Origin: Anaerolineales bacterium UBA6668
Lineage (GTDB): Bacteria; Chloroflexota; Anaerolineae; Anaerolineales; UBA6668
Assembly: GCA_002455215.1 (NCBI GenBank)
Contig: DKKK01000100.1
Location: 14,374 to 19,550, forward strand
DNA: 5,177 bases
Reading direction: 5' to 3'
Under the pieces are notes generated by a model, which had not been told where the DNA came from, searched no databases, and worked only from the letters and a program-made list of their open reading frames with translations. Shown piece by piece: positions 1 through 5,177 of this stretch (within the stretch, counting starts at the first letter, position 1; each line of letters begins with the position of its first letter). Both the position numbers and the translations under genes were made by a program.

Positions 1-1473
1 GGCTAAACGGCTTTCATAGAAAATGCGAACAGTCGCTCCATCTTCAACGGCTTGCTGTATATCGTAAATGTCCACGTACTCGCCAAAAATGGCTTGTGTG
101 CTTTTGTCTTCCTTTTCAATAGGTGTGCCCGTGAAACCAATAAACGAAGCATTGGGCAAAGCATCACGCATGTGTCGGGCATAGCCGTCAATGAAATCGT
201 ATTGGCTTCTGTGGGCTTCATCTGCTATCACTACGATGTTTCTGCGGTCGGATAGCTTGGGATAAGTTGCCCCTTTTTCTTCGGGCATAAATTTTTGAAT
301 GGTGGTGAATACCACACCACCCGAAGCCACAGCAAGCAAACTTTGCAAATGGCTTCGGCTTTCTGCCTGAACGGGTGTTTGCCTGAGAAGTTGCTGGCAG
401 TTGCTGAATGTTTCAAAAAGTTGTTGGTCAAGGTCGTTGCGGTCGGTGAGTACCACAATAGTCGGGTTGTTCAGTTGTGGTGTAACCACCATTTTACCCG
501 CATAAAAAACCATACTTAAGCTTTTGCCACTTCCTTGGGTATGCCAAACTACACCTGCTCTGGAGTCGCCAAAAACAGCCGAGGCTTTGATGGTGGAATG
601 AATAGCTTTGTTAACGGCATAGTATTGATGATAAGCCGCTATTTTCTTCAAGGTTTTGTCTTTCGTTTTTTCAAAAACAATGAAGTGGCGTATCAGGTCA
701 ATAATGGTTTTCTTGTCTAGCATTCCACTCAACACCACATCCATTTCAATGTTGGCGTTTGGTGTTGGAAATAATGTTGAGTTGTAAATCTCGGCTGGCT
801 CTGCTACGATATTGGTTGAGACAATCCCTTGTGGTTGCCCACTTGGAATTTTCCAACCACTGAAGCGGCTCCAATCGCTGGTAATCGTTCCTGCTTTGGC
901 AAACCAACCATCTGTCACAATCAAAAAGCTGTTGTAATTAAATAGGGTAGGAATGGCTTGTTTGTAGGTCATCAACTGATTGTAAGCGGCTTTCAGGTCG
1001 GCTTTTTCATCTGTTGCGTTTTTGATTTCTATGACTACCAAAGGCAAGCCATTGATAAAGATGATGACATCAGGGCGTTTATTATTGTGGTTTTCTACAA
1101 TGGTAAACTGATTGATGGCGGTAAAATCGTTGTTTTCGGGGTTTTGAAAATCAATCAGCCAAACTTTGAAGGTTTTGATTTGCTCACCTTCTCTGCCTTT
1201 TACATCCACGCCTTCGGTAATGAGTTTGTGAAAGGCTTCGTTGTTAGCCAATAAGTTGGTAAATGGAATTCGTGAAATGCTACGCAGGGCTTCTTCCCGA
1301 ACTCCGGCTGGAATATCCCGATTGATTTTGTCAATAGCGGCTTGCAAGCGGTTGGTTAAAACCACTTCATTGTATTGCCGCTCAATGTTTGCCCCATTGA
1401 GAATTTCATAGCCTTGCTGTTGCAAGGTCTGCAATGCCATTTTTTCTATTTCTTCTTCTGAGAGGATGTTCAT
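1..1473 (-). CDS. hsdR: Type I restriction enzyme HsdR, N-terminal part (cut by window edge)
   Basis: This is the restriction (R) subunit of the type I enzyme, which translocates DNA using ATP and cuts it far from the recognition site. The frame is open from ATG at 1473 to base 1, giving 491 residues with no stop. Family members are roughly 1000 residues, so about half is present. The nuclease domain shows RPD (D135) followed by EIK (E149, K151), the PD-(D/E)xK core, and a QxxxY motif at Q166-Y170. The first helicase domain has a Walker A motif HTQGSGKS (311-318), a DEAH box (418-421) and TGTP (448-451, motif III). All key residues seen are intact, so the visible part looks functional. The start overlaps the RAYT stop as ATGA and has no clear Shine-Dalgarno sequence, suggesting translational coupling. 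The second helicase domain and C-terminal region lie outside the window. Confidence 0.96.
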   Translation of the reverse strand, partial: MNILSEEEIEKMALQTLQQQGYEILNGANIERQYNEVVLTNRLQAAIDKINRDIPAGVREEALRSISRIPFTNLLANNEAFHKLITEGVDVKGREGEQIKTFKVWLIDFQNPENNDFTAINQFTIVENHNNKRPDVIIFINGLPLVVIEIKNATDEKADLKAAYNQLMTYKQAIPTLFNYNSFLIVTDGWFAKAGTITSDWSRFSGWKIPSGQPQGIVSTNIVAEPAEIYNSTLFPTPNANIEMDVVLSGMLDKKTIIDLIRHFIVFEKTKDKTLKKIAAYHQYYAVNKAIHSTIKASAVFGDSRAGVVWHTQGSGKSLSMVFYAGKMVVTPQLNNPTIVVLTDRNDLDQQLFETFSNCQQLLRQTPVQAESRSHLQSLLAVASGGVVFTTIQKFMPEEKGATYPKLSDRRNIVVIADEAHRSQYDFIDGYARHMRDALPNASFIGFTGTPIEKEDKSTQAIFGEYVDIYDIQQAVEDGATVRIFYESRLA

Positions 1474-1474
1474 A
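1470..1474 (-). other. RAYT/hsdR ATGA stop-start overlap
   Basis: The minus strand reads TATGA: the RAYT TGA stop (1472-1470) overlaps the hsdR ATG (1473-1471). No ribosome-binding sequence stands upstream, so hsdR translation probably depends on ribosomes finishing RAYT. The same pentamer occurs at the other end of the RAYT gene. Confidence 0.85.
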
Positions 1475-2024
1475 GATAAAATTTATCGGCTGACCAATTT
1501 GCGGGATTGTTCATTATGTATCGGGAAATGGTTTGATAAGATTGTTCATCACGAATGATACGTTCCCAATAATTGCGTTGCCACAATTTACCCATCATTT
1601 CATTTTTTAATTTATAAATTTCCAAACACCCGTTTGCCACCAATGATTTGTACGCACCAACAATATCCCCCACCGTGGGGGCAACCCTTGCGGTTGCCCT
1701 ATTATTTGGGTCATTTTGGGTATTTGGGGCAGGGTTCACCCCTGCCCCAACGGGATTCAACACAATGATACCGTGGATATGGTTGGGCATGATTTGGAAA
1801 ACATCCAATTCTATGTTTGGAAACCTATCGCGTAATTTACCCCATTCGTCATAGGCAGTTTGCCCTAATGGATTCAGGTTCATTTCACCATTAAATACAT
1901 TCCCAAATCGACAAATCCTATCCTGACAGCATATCGTAATAAAATATGCTCCTGCCTGCGAATAATCGTAGCCCTTCAACCGAATGGAACGCCGATGGTG
2001 GATGATGGGATTGTATTGGCTCAT
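1470..2024 (-). CDS. rayT: REP-associated tyrosine transposase (RAYT, Y1/HUH family)
   Basis: A 184-residue protein of the IS200-related RAYT family, single-strand DNA nucleases thought to mobilise REP-type palindromes. Family marks are RRSIRLKGYDY (11-21), an HUH motif in MPNHIHGII (H82, H84), LWQRNYWERIIR (147-158) and RYIMNNPANW (168-177). By comparison with E. coli TnpA-REP from memory, the likely catalytic tyrosine is Y169; Y152 is an alternative. The length is normal and no frameshift is seen, so it appears intact. Residues about 91-120, between the HUH motif and GAYKSL, are encoded by three consecutive palindromes and form a Gly/Pro/Ala-rich linker. The gene sits between hsdS and hsdR with ATGA overlaps on both sides and no visible Shine-Dalgarno sequence, so it is probably co-translated with them. 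No IS-like terminal repeats are evident around it. Whether it is an active element, a domesticated gene or a passenger cannot be told from this sequence. Confidence 0.9.
   Translation of the reverse strand: MSQYNPIIHHRRSIRLKGYDYSQAGAYFITICCQDRICRFGNVFNGEMNLNPLGQTAYDEWGKLRDRFPNIELDVFQIMPNHIHGIIVLNPVGAGVNPAPNTQNDPNNRATARVAPTVGDIVGAYKSLVANGCLEIYKLKNEMMGKLWQRNYWERIIRDEQSYQTISRYIMNNPANWSADKFYL
1667..1681. repeat. Palindrome 3 within RAYT (CCCCCAC-C-GTGGGGG)
   Basis: Perfect 7-bp arms around a single central base. It encodes part of APTVGD (residues about 115-120) of the RAYT. It abuts and shares three bases with the next hairpin at 1679-1699, so the two form a compound palindromic block. Confidence 0.75.
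1679..1699. repeat. Palindrome 2 within RAYT (GGGCAACC / GGTTGCCC)
   Basis: Perfect 8-bp arms separated by the 5-base loop CTTGC. It encodes RATARVAP (109-116) of the RAYT. The GGGCAA...TTGCCC arms recall the hairpin at 3659-3676 in hsdM, but loop and flanks differ, so common origin is uncertain. Confidence 0.8.
1724..1750. repeat. Palindrome 1 within RAYT, copy of the GGGGCAGG hairpin
   Basis: Perfect 11-bp arms (TTGGGGCAGGG / CCCTGCCCCAA) with the 5-base loop TTCAC, the strongest hairpin in the gene. Its core 1727-1748 matches the hsdM hairpin at 3491-3512 in both arms and in length; only loop bases differ. It encodes GAGVNPAP (93-100) of the RAYT. Confidence 0.85.
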
Positions 2025-2025
2025 A
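2021..2025 (-). other. hsdS/RAYT ATGA stop-start overlap
   Basis: The minus strand reads TATGA: the hsdS TGA stop (2023-2021) overlaps the RAYT ATG (2024-2022). The layout matches the RAYT/hsdR junction and indicates coupled translation. The two TATGA pentamers bracket the RAYT reading frame exactly. Confidence 0.85.
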
Positions 2026-3265
2026 ATTTTACATTTGACACGTCTATTTCACCTGACATGAGTTTGGGGAGTAAGGAGTCGCGGATTTGTTTCAGGGTTT
2101 GGGTTTGTTGTTCGTTGGCAATAATTTTGTCGAAGATGGGTTTAAATACTGATTCCATCTCCCCTAAATTTGGGGGAATTAAACACAAGGCTTCAGTAAT
2201 ATGTTTTCGTTGAATATGCCCCATTGTTGTAGTTTTATCGTAAGCAATTTTTTTAAAGTTATCTAAATGATGTTGAATTTGTAAATAACAAAACCATAGG
2301 GGAAATTTGTCAGAAGTAACTTTAAATAAATGCTGGTTTAAAGCACCTTTCCCATAGTTCCAAAATTTTGCCACTAAAGTAGCAGACCAAGAAAAAAGCA
2401 GGTCTCCATCTTTAATAATGTATTTTTGGGGAACAGAATTATTTGCCTTATCGGTACTTTCTGTAATACCACTTTTTAATTCTCTTATTTTAATTACTGG
2501 TAAGTAATCATATTCAGAAGTGGCTGGATACTTCTGTAATGCTAAACCATTTAGGAAGTCTGCAATTTCATCTAATGGTTTTACTTCCCACCCCACCGGA
2601 ATCTCCCCAAGCTCACTCTGCTTCATCTTGCCGTCTGCCCCCGGATAGTTGAAATGGACAAACCATTCTTTAAAAAGCGTTCGGGCAATTTCTTCAAGGG
2701 TTTGGTTCGTGGCAAGGTTGTTTTCGATTTTGTCGTCAATACTGCAAAGTATGGATGCTATTTTATTTTGAGTAAGGATATTGGGCAAATTAACTTGAAT
2801 ACGTTTTAAATCTTTTATTGGCAGTTGTGGTTGTGCACTTCCTGATGAAAAAGAAAAAACTTGCTCAATAAATAAACTTGATTTTAAAAATTGAAATAGG
2901 TATTTAATGTTTAATAGACTTTCGTCTATTGCTCTCAATATTACCATTCCTGAATTTATCCTAATATTTTCAAATGGAACTATTTCATTGTAAAGACCAA
3001 TATTGCCAAGAGTTCCCCTTGTTGTCAGTACTATATCCCCCCTTTTTAATTTCCCTTTTCTTAATTCATTGTCTTTTTCAATCGTGATGAATTGCAAATC
3101 TTGAAAGTCAAAACCATCTCTTCTCACATTTCCTGTATTCAGAAAAAGACAATAACCTTTGTCTGTAAAGTCTTCCTTTTTAGGATAGTTTTTGCCCCTA
3201 TCGCCATCAATGATGTCTAAAGGCATTTCATCAAAAGTTAATATTTTCCACTCGTTAAAACTCAT
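2021..3265 (-). CDS. hsdS: Type I restriction-modification specificity subunit HsdS
   Basis: HsdS (414 residues, normal family length) determines the bipartite DNA target and bridges HsdM and HsdR. It has the usual two-repeat layout. Target-recognition domain 1 spans about 1-165, with [14 protein letters not shown] (80-93) and [10 protein letters not shown] (141-150). A conserved helical spacer runs from [17 protein letters not shown] (167-183) to about 205. Domain 2 opens with GEIPVGWEV (220-228) and includes LLFSWSATL (289-297) and MGHIQRKHI (348-356). The distal helix ends in [11 protein letters not shown] (399-409). I chose ATG at 3265 because AAAGGGGA lies six bases upstream. A TTG at 3271 in the same frame would add two residues. 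The domain-coding stretches look richer in A+T than the conserved spacer, as is common where recognition domains are exchanged. The gene overlaps hsdM by 11 bp and RAYT by 4 bp. The recognition sequence cannot be predicted from this. Confidence 0.95.
   Translation of the reverse strand: MSFNEWKILTFDEMPLDIIDGDRGKNYPKKEDFTDKGYCLFLNTGNVRRDGFDFQDLQFITIEKDNELRKGKLKRGDIVLTTRGTLGNIGLYNEIVPFENIRINSGMVILRAIDESLLNIKYLFQFLKSSLFIEQVFSFSSGSAQPQLPIKDLKRIQVNLPNILTQNKIASILCSIDDKIENNLATNQTLEEIARTLFKEWFVHFNYPGADGKMKQSELGEIPVGWEVKPLDEIADFLNGLALQKYPATSEYDYLPVIKIRELKSGITESTDKANNSVPQKYIIKDGDLLFSWSATLVAKFWNYGKGALNQHLFKVTSDKFPLWFCYLQIQHHLDNFKKIAYDKTTTMGHIQRKHITEALCLIPPNLGEMESVFKPIFDKIIANEQQTQTLKQIRDSLLPKLMSGEIDVSNVKL
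2160..2177. repeat. 18-bp near-perfect palindrome in hsdS
   Basis: TCCCCTAAATTTGGGGGA is self-complementary except for one T/G pair (2165/2172). It encodes IPPNLGE (363-369) near the end of recognition domain 2. The protein shows no clear insertion here, so it may be a REP-like sequence or chance. Confidence 0.45.
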
Positions 3266-4820
3266 ATCCAATCCCCTTTAAGTTTTCACGAATGGTATTT
3301 TCTAACGCATTGTCTTTGGCAAATTGCTCGGCGAGTTTGGCGGTCAGGCTTTGCATTTTTTCATCAAAAGGGACATCATCTGCTTGCTCATCTTCAGTGC
3401 CTACATATCTGCCGGGCATCAGCACATAATTGTTTTGGCGTACTTCTTCCAAGCTGGCAGATTTGCAAAAGCCCGCTATGTCCTGATATTGGGCAGGGGA
3501 AAGTCCTGCCCCGACGGTACGCCATTTGTGGTAGGTACTGCTTATCAGGTCAATGTCGGCTTGCTCCAAAACTCGATTTCGCCGGTTTATCATTTTGCCC
3601 ATTTTGCGGGCATCAATAAACAGAATGTCGTTTTCACGGTTACGGAAGGGCAAAGCCGAGGGCAAGTCATTGCCCTTACTCTCACCAGTACGGTTCTTCG
3701 CCAAAAACCACAAAGAAGCGGCAATGGTGGTATTGTAAAATAAATTGGCGGGTAGTGTAACCATACAGTCCACCAATCGGGCTTCAATCATATTTTTTCT
3801 GATTTCGCCTTCACTGCCTGTGTTGCTGTTCATACTGCCGTTTGCCAACACAATTCCTGCTGTGCCTGTGGGGCTAAGTTTGTGAATGAAGTGTTGCAAC
3901 CAAGCATAGTTGGCGTTACCCAGTGGCGGAACGCCATATTTCCAGCGCACATCGTCACGCAGTTGCTCGCCTTTCCAATCGCTGATGTTAAACGGCGGAT
4001 TGGCTATGATGTAATCGGCTTTCAGGTCGGGGTGCAGGTCATTGGTAAAGGTATCGCCAAATTGTATGTTGGCATCAATGCCCCGAATGGCAAGGTTCAT
4101 TTTCGCCAATTTTACGGTGGTCGGGTTGCTTTCTTGCCCGTAAATACTCAGGTCGTCAATTTTACCTTGGTGGCTTTCAATGAATTTTTCACTCTGAACA
4201 AACATTCCGCCGCTACCGCAACAACCGTCATAAATTCTGCCTTTGTAGGGTTCGAGCATTTCCACCAAAAGTTTTACAATACTTTGTGGGGTGTAGAACT
4301 GTCCGCCGTTTTTGCCTTCGGCATCGGCAAACATTCCCAAAAAGTATTCATACACCTGTCCAAGAATGTCTTTGCCTTCGTAGCCACCGCCAAAACCGAT
4401 TTTACTAATCAGGTCAATCAGTTCACCCAAACGTTGTTTGTCTAAGTCCGGGTCAGCATAGTTTTTAGGCAACACACCTTTCAAACTATCATTGGTTTTT
4501 TCAATGCTGTCCATTGCTTGGTCAATCAGAATACCGATTGATGGTTGTTTGGCATTGTCTCTCAAAAAAGACCAACGGGCTTTTTCAGGAACATAAAAAA
4601 CATTTTCAGCCAAATATTCGTCCGGGTCTTCGGGATTTGCACCTTCATATTCTCCTTGTCCTTCATGTAACTTTTGGTGCAGTTCAGCAAATGCGTCTGA
4701 AATGTATTTCAGGAAAATAAGTCCCAAAACAACGTGTTTGTATTCAGCCGCATCCATATTGCTTCGCAACTTGTCAGCCGCCGCCCAAAGAGTCTTTTCA
4801 ATTTCTCTAATATCGCTCAT
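3255..4820 (-). CDS. hsdM: Type I restriction-modification N6-adenine methyltransferase HsdM
   Basis: HsdM (521 residues) transfers a methyl group from S-adenosylmethionine to adenine in the HsdS-specified site. The helical N-terminal HsdM domain starts at [19 protein letters not shown] and runs to about 140. QFYTP (174-178) leads into the methyltransferase fold, with SAM motif [10 protein letters not shown] (198-206) and catalytic motif IV NPPF (274-277). GRYVG (470-474) and a helical C-terminus follow. The start at 4820 is preferred because family homology begins exactly there. The frame stays open upstream to about 5036, but that part is non-homologous and runs through a palindromic element. 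Two segments look longer than in typical relatives: about 379-393 and 435-444. Both coincide with palindromes at the DNA level, and the frame is kept. As first gene of the operon it precedes hsdS with an 11-bp overlap. No strong Shine-Dalgarno sequence is seen before its ATG. Confidence 0.96.
   Translation of the reverse strand: MSDIREIEKTLWAAADKLRSNMDAAEYKHVVLGLIFLKYISDAFAELHQKLHEGQGEYEGANPEDPDEYLAENVFYVPEKARWSFLRDNAKQPSIGILIDQAMDSIEKTNDSLKGVLPKNYADPDLDKQRLGELIDLISKIGFGGGYEGKDILGQVYEYFLGMFADAEGKNGGQFYTPQSIVKLLVEMLEPYKGRIYDGCCGSGGMFVQSEKFIESHQGKIDDLSIYGQESNPTTVKLAKMNLAIRGIDANIQFGDTFTNDLHPDLKADYIIANPPFNISDWKGEQLRDDVRWKYGVPPLGNANYAWLQHFIHKLSPTGTAGIVLANGSMNSNTGSEGEIRKNMIEARLVDCMVTLPANLFYNTTIAASLWFLAKNRTGESKGNDLPSALPFRNRENDILFIDARKMGKMINRRNRVLEQADIDLISSTYHKWRTVGAGLSPAQYQDIAGFCKSASLEEVRQNNYVLMPGRYVGTEDEQADDVPFDEKMQSLTAKLAEQFAKDNALENTIRENLKGIGYEF
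3272..3279 (-). promoter_or_regulatory. Ribosome-binding site deciding the hsdS start
   Basis: AAAGGGGA on the minus strand lies six bases before ATG 3265. It is the clearest Shine-Dalgarno-like sequence at any gene start in the window. It lies within the last codons of hsdM and favours ATG 3265 over TTG 3271. Confidence 0.55.
3491..3512. repeat. GGGGCAGG hairpin in hsdM, shared with RAYT
   Basis: Arms GGGCAGG / CCTGCCC (7 bp) enclose a 7-base loop. On the coding strand it begins GGGGCAGG and ends CCTGCCC, like 1727-1748 in the RAYT gene, and both copies are 22 bp. Each starts at the first base of a glycine codon. Here it encodes GAGLSPAQ (437-444) of HsdM, at a point where relatives have a shorter loop between HKWR and YxDIxGFCKSA. 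Confidence 0.8.
3646..3677. repeat. Nested GGGCAA/TTGCCC palindromes in hsdM
   Basis: AGGGCAA (3659-3665) and TTGCCCT (3670-3676) form a perfect 7-bp stem with loop GTCA. A second AAGGGCAA at 3646-3653 can pair instead with TTGCCCTT at 3670-3677 over 8 bp, giving two alternative stems. The block encodes about residues 382-392 of HsdM, between WFLAKNR and the conserved [10 protein letters not shown], a spot where the protein seems longer than usual. Confidence 0.65.
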
Positions 4821-4871
4821 TTTGAATAGTTGCCAATTAATATAAATATTGCTCAAATTGATTGCTTGATG

Positions 4872-4969
4872 TATATTCGACACGGGTTGTCTTCGGTACA
4901 CATGCCGAAGAGCGATTTGCGCTGGTTTGCTTACGGGAAAAAGCGCAGTTCCCATCCGTGTTGAATATA
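4872..4969. repeat. 98-bp imperfect palindromic element, MITE-like or structured RNA
   Basis: Outer arms of 16 bases, TATATTCGACACGGGT (4872-4887) and ATCCGTGTTGAATATA (4954-4969), pair at all positions with two G-T wobbles on the plus strand; on the minus strand those become C/A mismatches. Inside lies a hairpin CTTCGGTA-CACA-TGCCGAAG (4891-4910) and further small stems: AGCG/CGCT (4911-4923) and GGGAA/TTCCC (4935-4953). The layout fits a miniature inverted-repeat element with TATA at each end, or a branched RNA in the hsd leader or divergent to it. No match to a named family is claimed. Confidence 0.6.
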
Positions 4970-5046
4970 GCAGAATACCACAAACAATCTTAGAGTTTGA
5001 ATAAACAAATCTCCCGAAAAACAAAACTTGACTCAATCTATGGCGC

Positions 5047-5062
5047 GTATGTCAATACATAC
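5047..5062. repeat. Short inverted repeat GTATGT-CAAT-ACATAC
   Basis: Perfect 6-bp arms around four bases, about 230 bp upstream of hsdM. It could be an operator for a dimeric regulator, but no regulator gene is visible and chance is possible. Confidence 0.3.
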
Positions 5063-5112
5063 AATTCCTTGTGTATCGGATTGTAAGCAACCCTTTAATT
5101 CTGCAGATAACC

Positions 5113-5140
5113 ATTATAGCATTATTTTAAAGTGCTTCAA
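5113..5140 (-). promoter_or_regulatory. Possible sigma-70-type promoter directed at hsdM
   Basis: On the minus strand TTGAAG (5140-5135), a 16-base spacer and TATAAT (5118-5113) preceded by TGC give an extended -10 type promoter. It points at the hsd operon with a leader of about 290 bases that would include the palindromic element. If the host is Bacteroidota, whose promoter consensus differs, the match may be accidental. No TAnnTTTG-type alternative stood out. Confidence 0.3.
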
Positions 5141-5177
5141 GAGAGCTTTTACGGAAGGGTGCGGTTCAAAGTTTCGG

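Larger units (their letters stand above)
4821..5177. other. Upstream non-coding region of the hsd operon
   Basis: No credible gene is visible in these 357 bases on either strand. An extension of the hsdM frame is open to about 5036 but lacks family homology and crosses the palindromic element. The stretch holds the 98-bp palindrome (4872-4969), a short inverted repeat (5047-5062) and a possible promoter (5113-5140). The last 30 or so bases show nothing I can name. Confidence 0.6.

Noticed and set aside
385..406. Short direct repeat GTTGCTG in hsdR
   Set aside because: Two nearby 7-base copies from Gln codons; too short to support a repeat element.
231..458. 75-codon minus-strand frame overlapping hsdR in another phase
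   Set aside because: The hsdR phase carries the DEAH box and neighbouring motifs through this stretch; the other phase is a by-product.
958..1254. 98-codon plus-strand open frame opposite hsdR
   Set aside because: It is antisense to the conserved HsdR nuclease core and has no family features.
1387..1440. CCTTGC-TGTT-GCAAGG stem near the hsdR 5' end
   Set aside because: A 6-bp stem inside codons for a Gln-rich helix (LQTLQQQG); it has no second copy and is likely a by-product of coding sequence.
3882..4445. 187-codon plus-strand open frame opposite hsdM
   Set aside because: It lies wholly antisense to strongly conserved HsdM motifs (QFYTP, NPPF) and shows no recognisable domain; it is a shadow frame.
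4821..5177. CRISPR array, tRNA or attC site in the upstream region
   Set aside because: There are no regularly spaced repeats and no cloverleaf, and the palindrome lacks the paired core sites expected of attC.
1..5177. Frameshift or degradation of the restriction genes
   Set aside because: All visible HsdM, HsdS and HsdR motifs are intact and in frame; HsdR is cut only by the window edge.

Overview
The window is a type I restriction-modification locus. All genes lie on the minus strand and are read right to left: hsdM (4820-3255), hsdS (3265-2021), a small REP-associated tyrosine transposase (RAYT, 2024-1470), then hsdR (1473 to the left edge, incomplete). Protein style and moderate base composition suggest a Bacteroidota or related environmental bacterium. 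Most starts lack a Shine-Dalgarno sequence, which fits that group, but the assignment is an inference and no marker gene is present.

The genes are tightly packed. hsdM and hsdS overlap by 11 bp. hsdS/RAYT and RAYT/hsdR each overlap by 4 bp (ATGA). HsdS supplies DNA specificity through two target-recognition domains, HsdM is the adenine methyltransferase and HsdR the endonuclease/translocase. The odd member is the RAYT, which sits between specificity and restriction genes and looks translationally coupled to both. The only longer non-coding stretch is 4821-5177. It carries a 98-bp imperfect palindrome resembling a MITE or structured RNA, a small inverted repeat and a weak promoter candidate.

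The most notable signal is a set of REP-like palindromes inside coding sequence. The RAYT gene has three in a row. One of them is shared as a 22-bp hairpin with hsdM, in the same reading frame, so both proteins carry a VGAGxxPA peptide. hsdM has a second hairpin in a segment that looks like an in-frame insertion. A plausible but untested reading is that a RAYT family member spreads these palindromes and that they have entered neighbouring host genes without breaking the frame.
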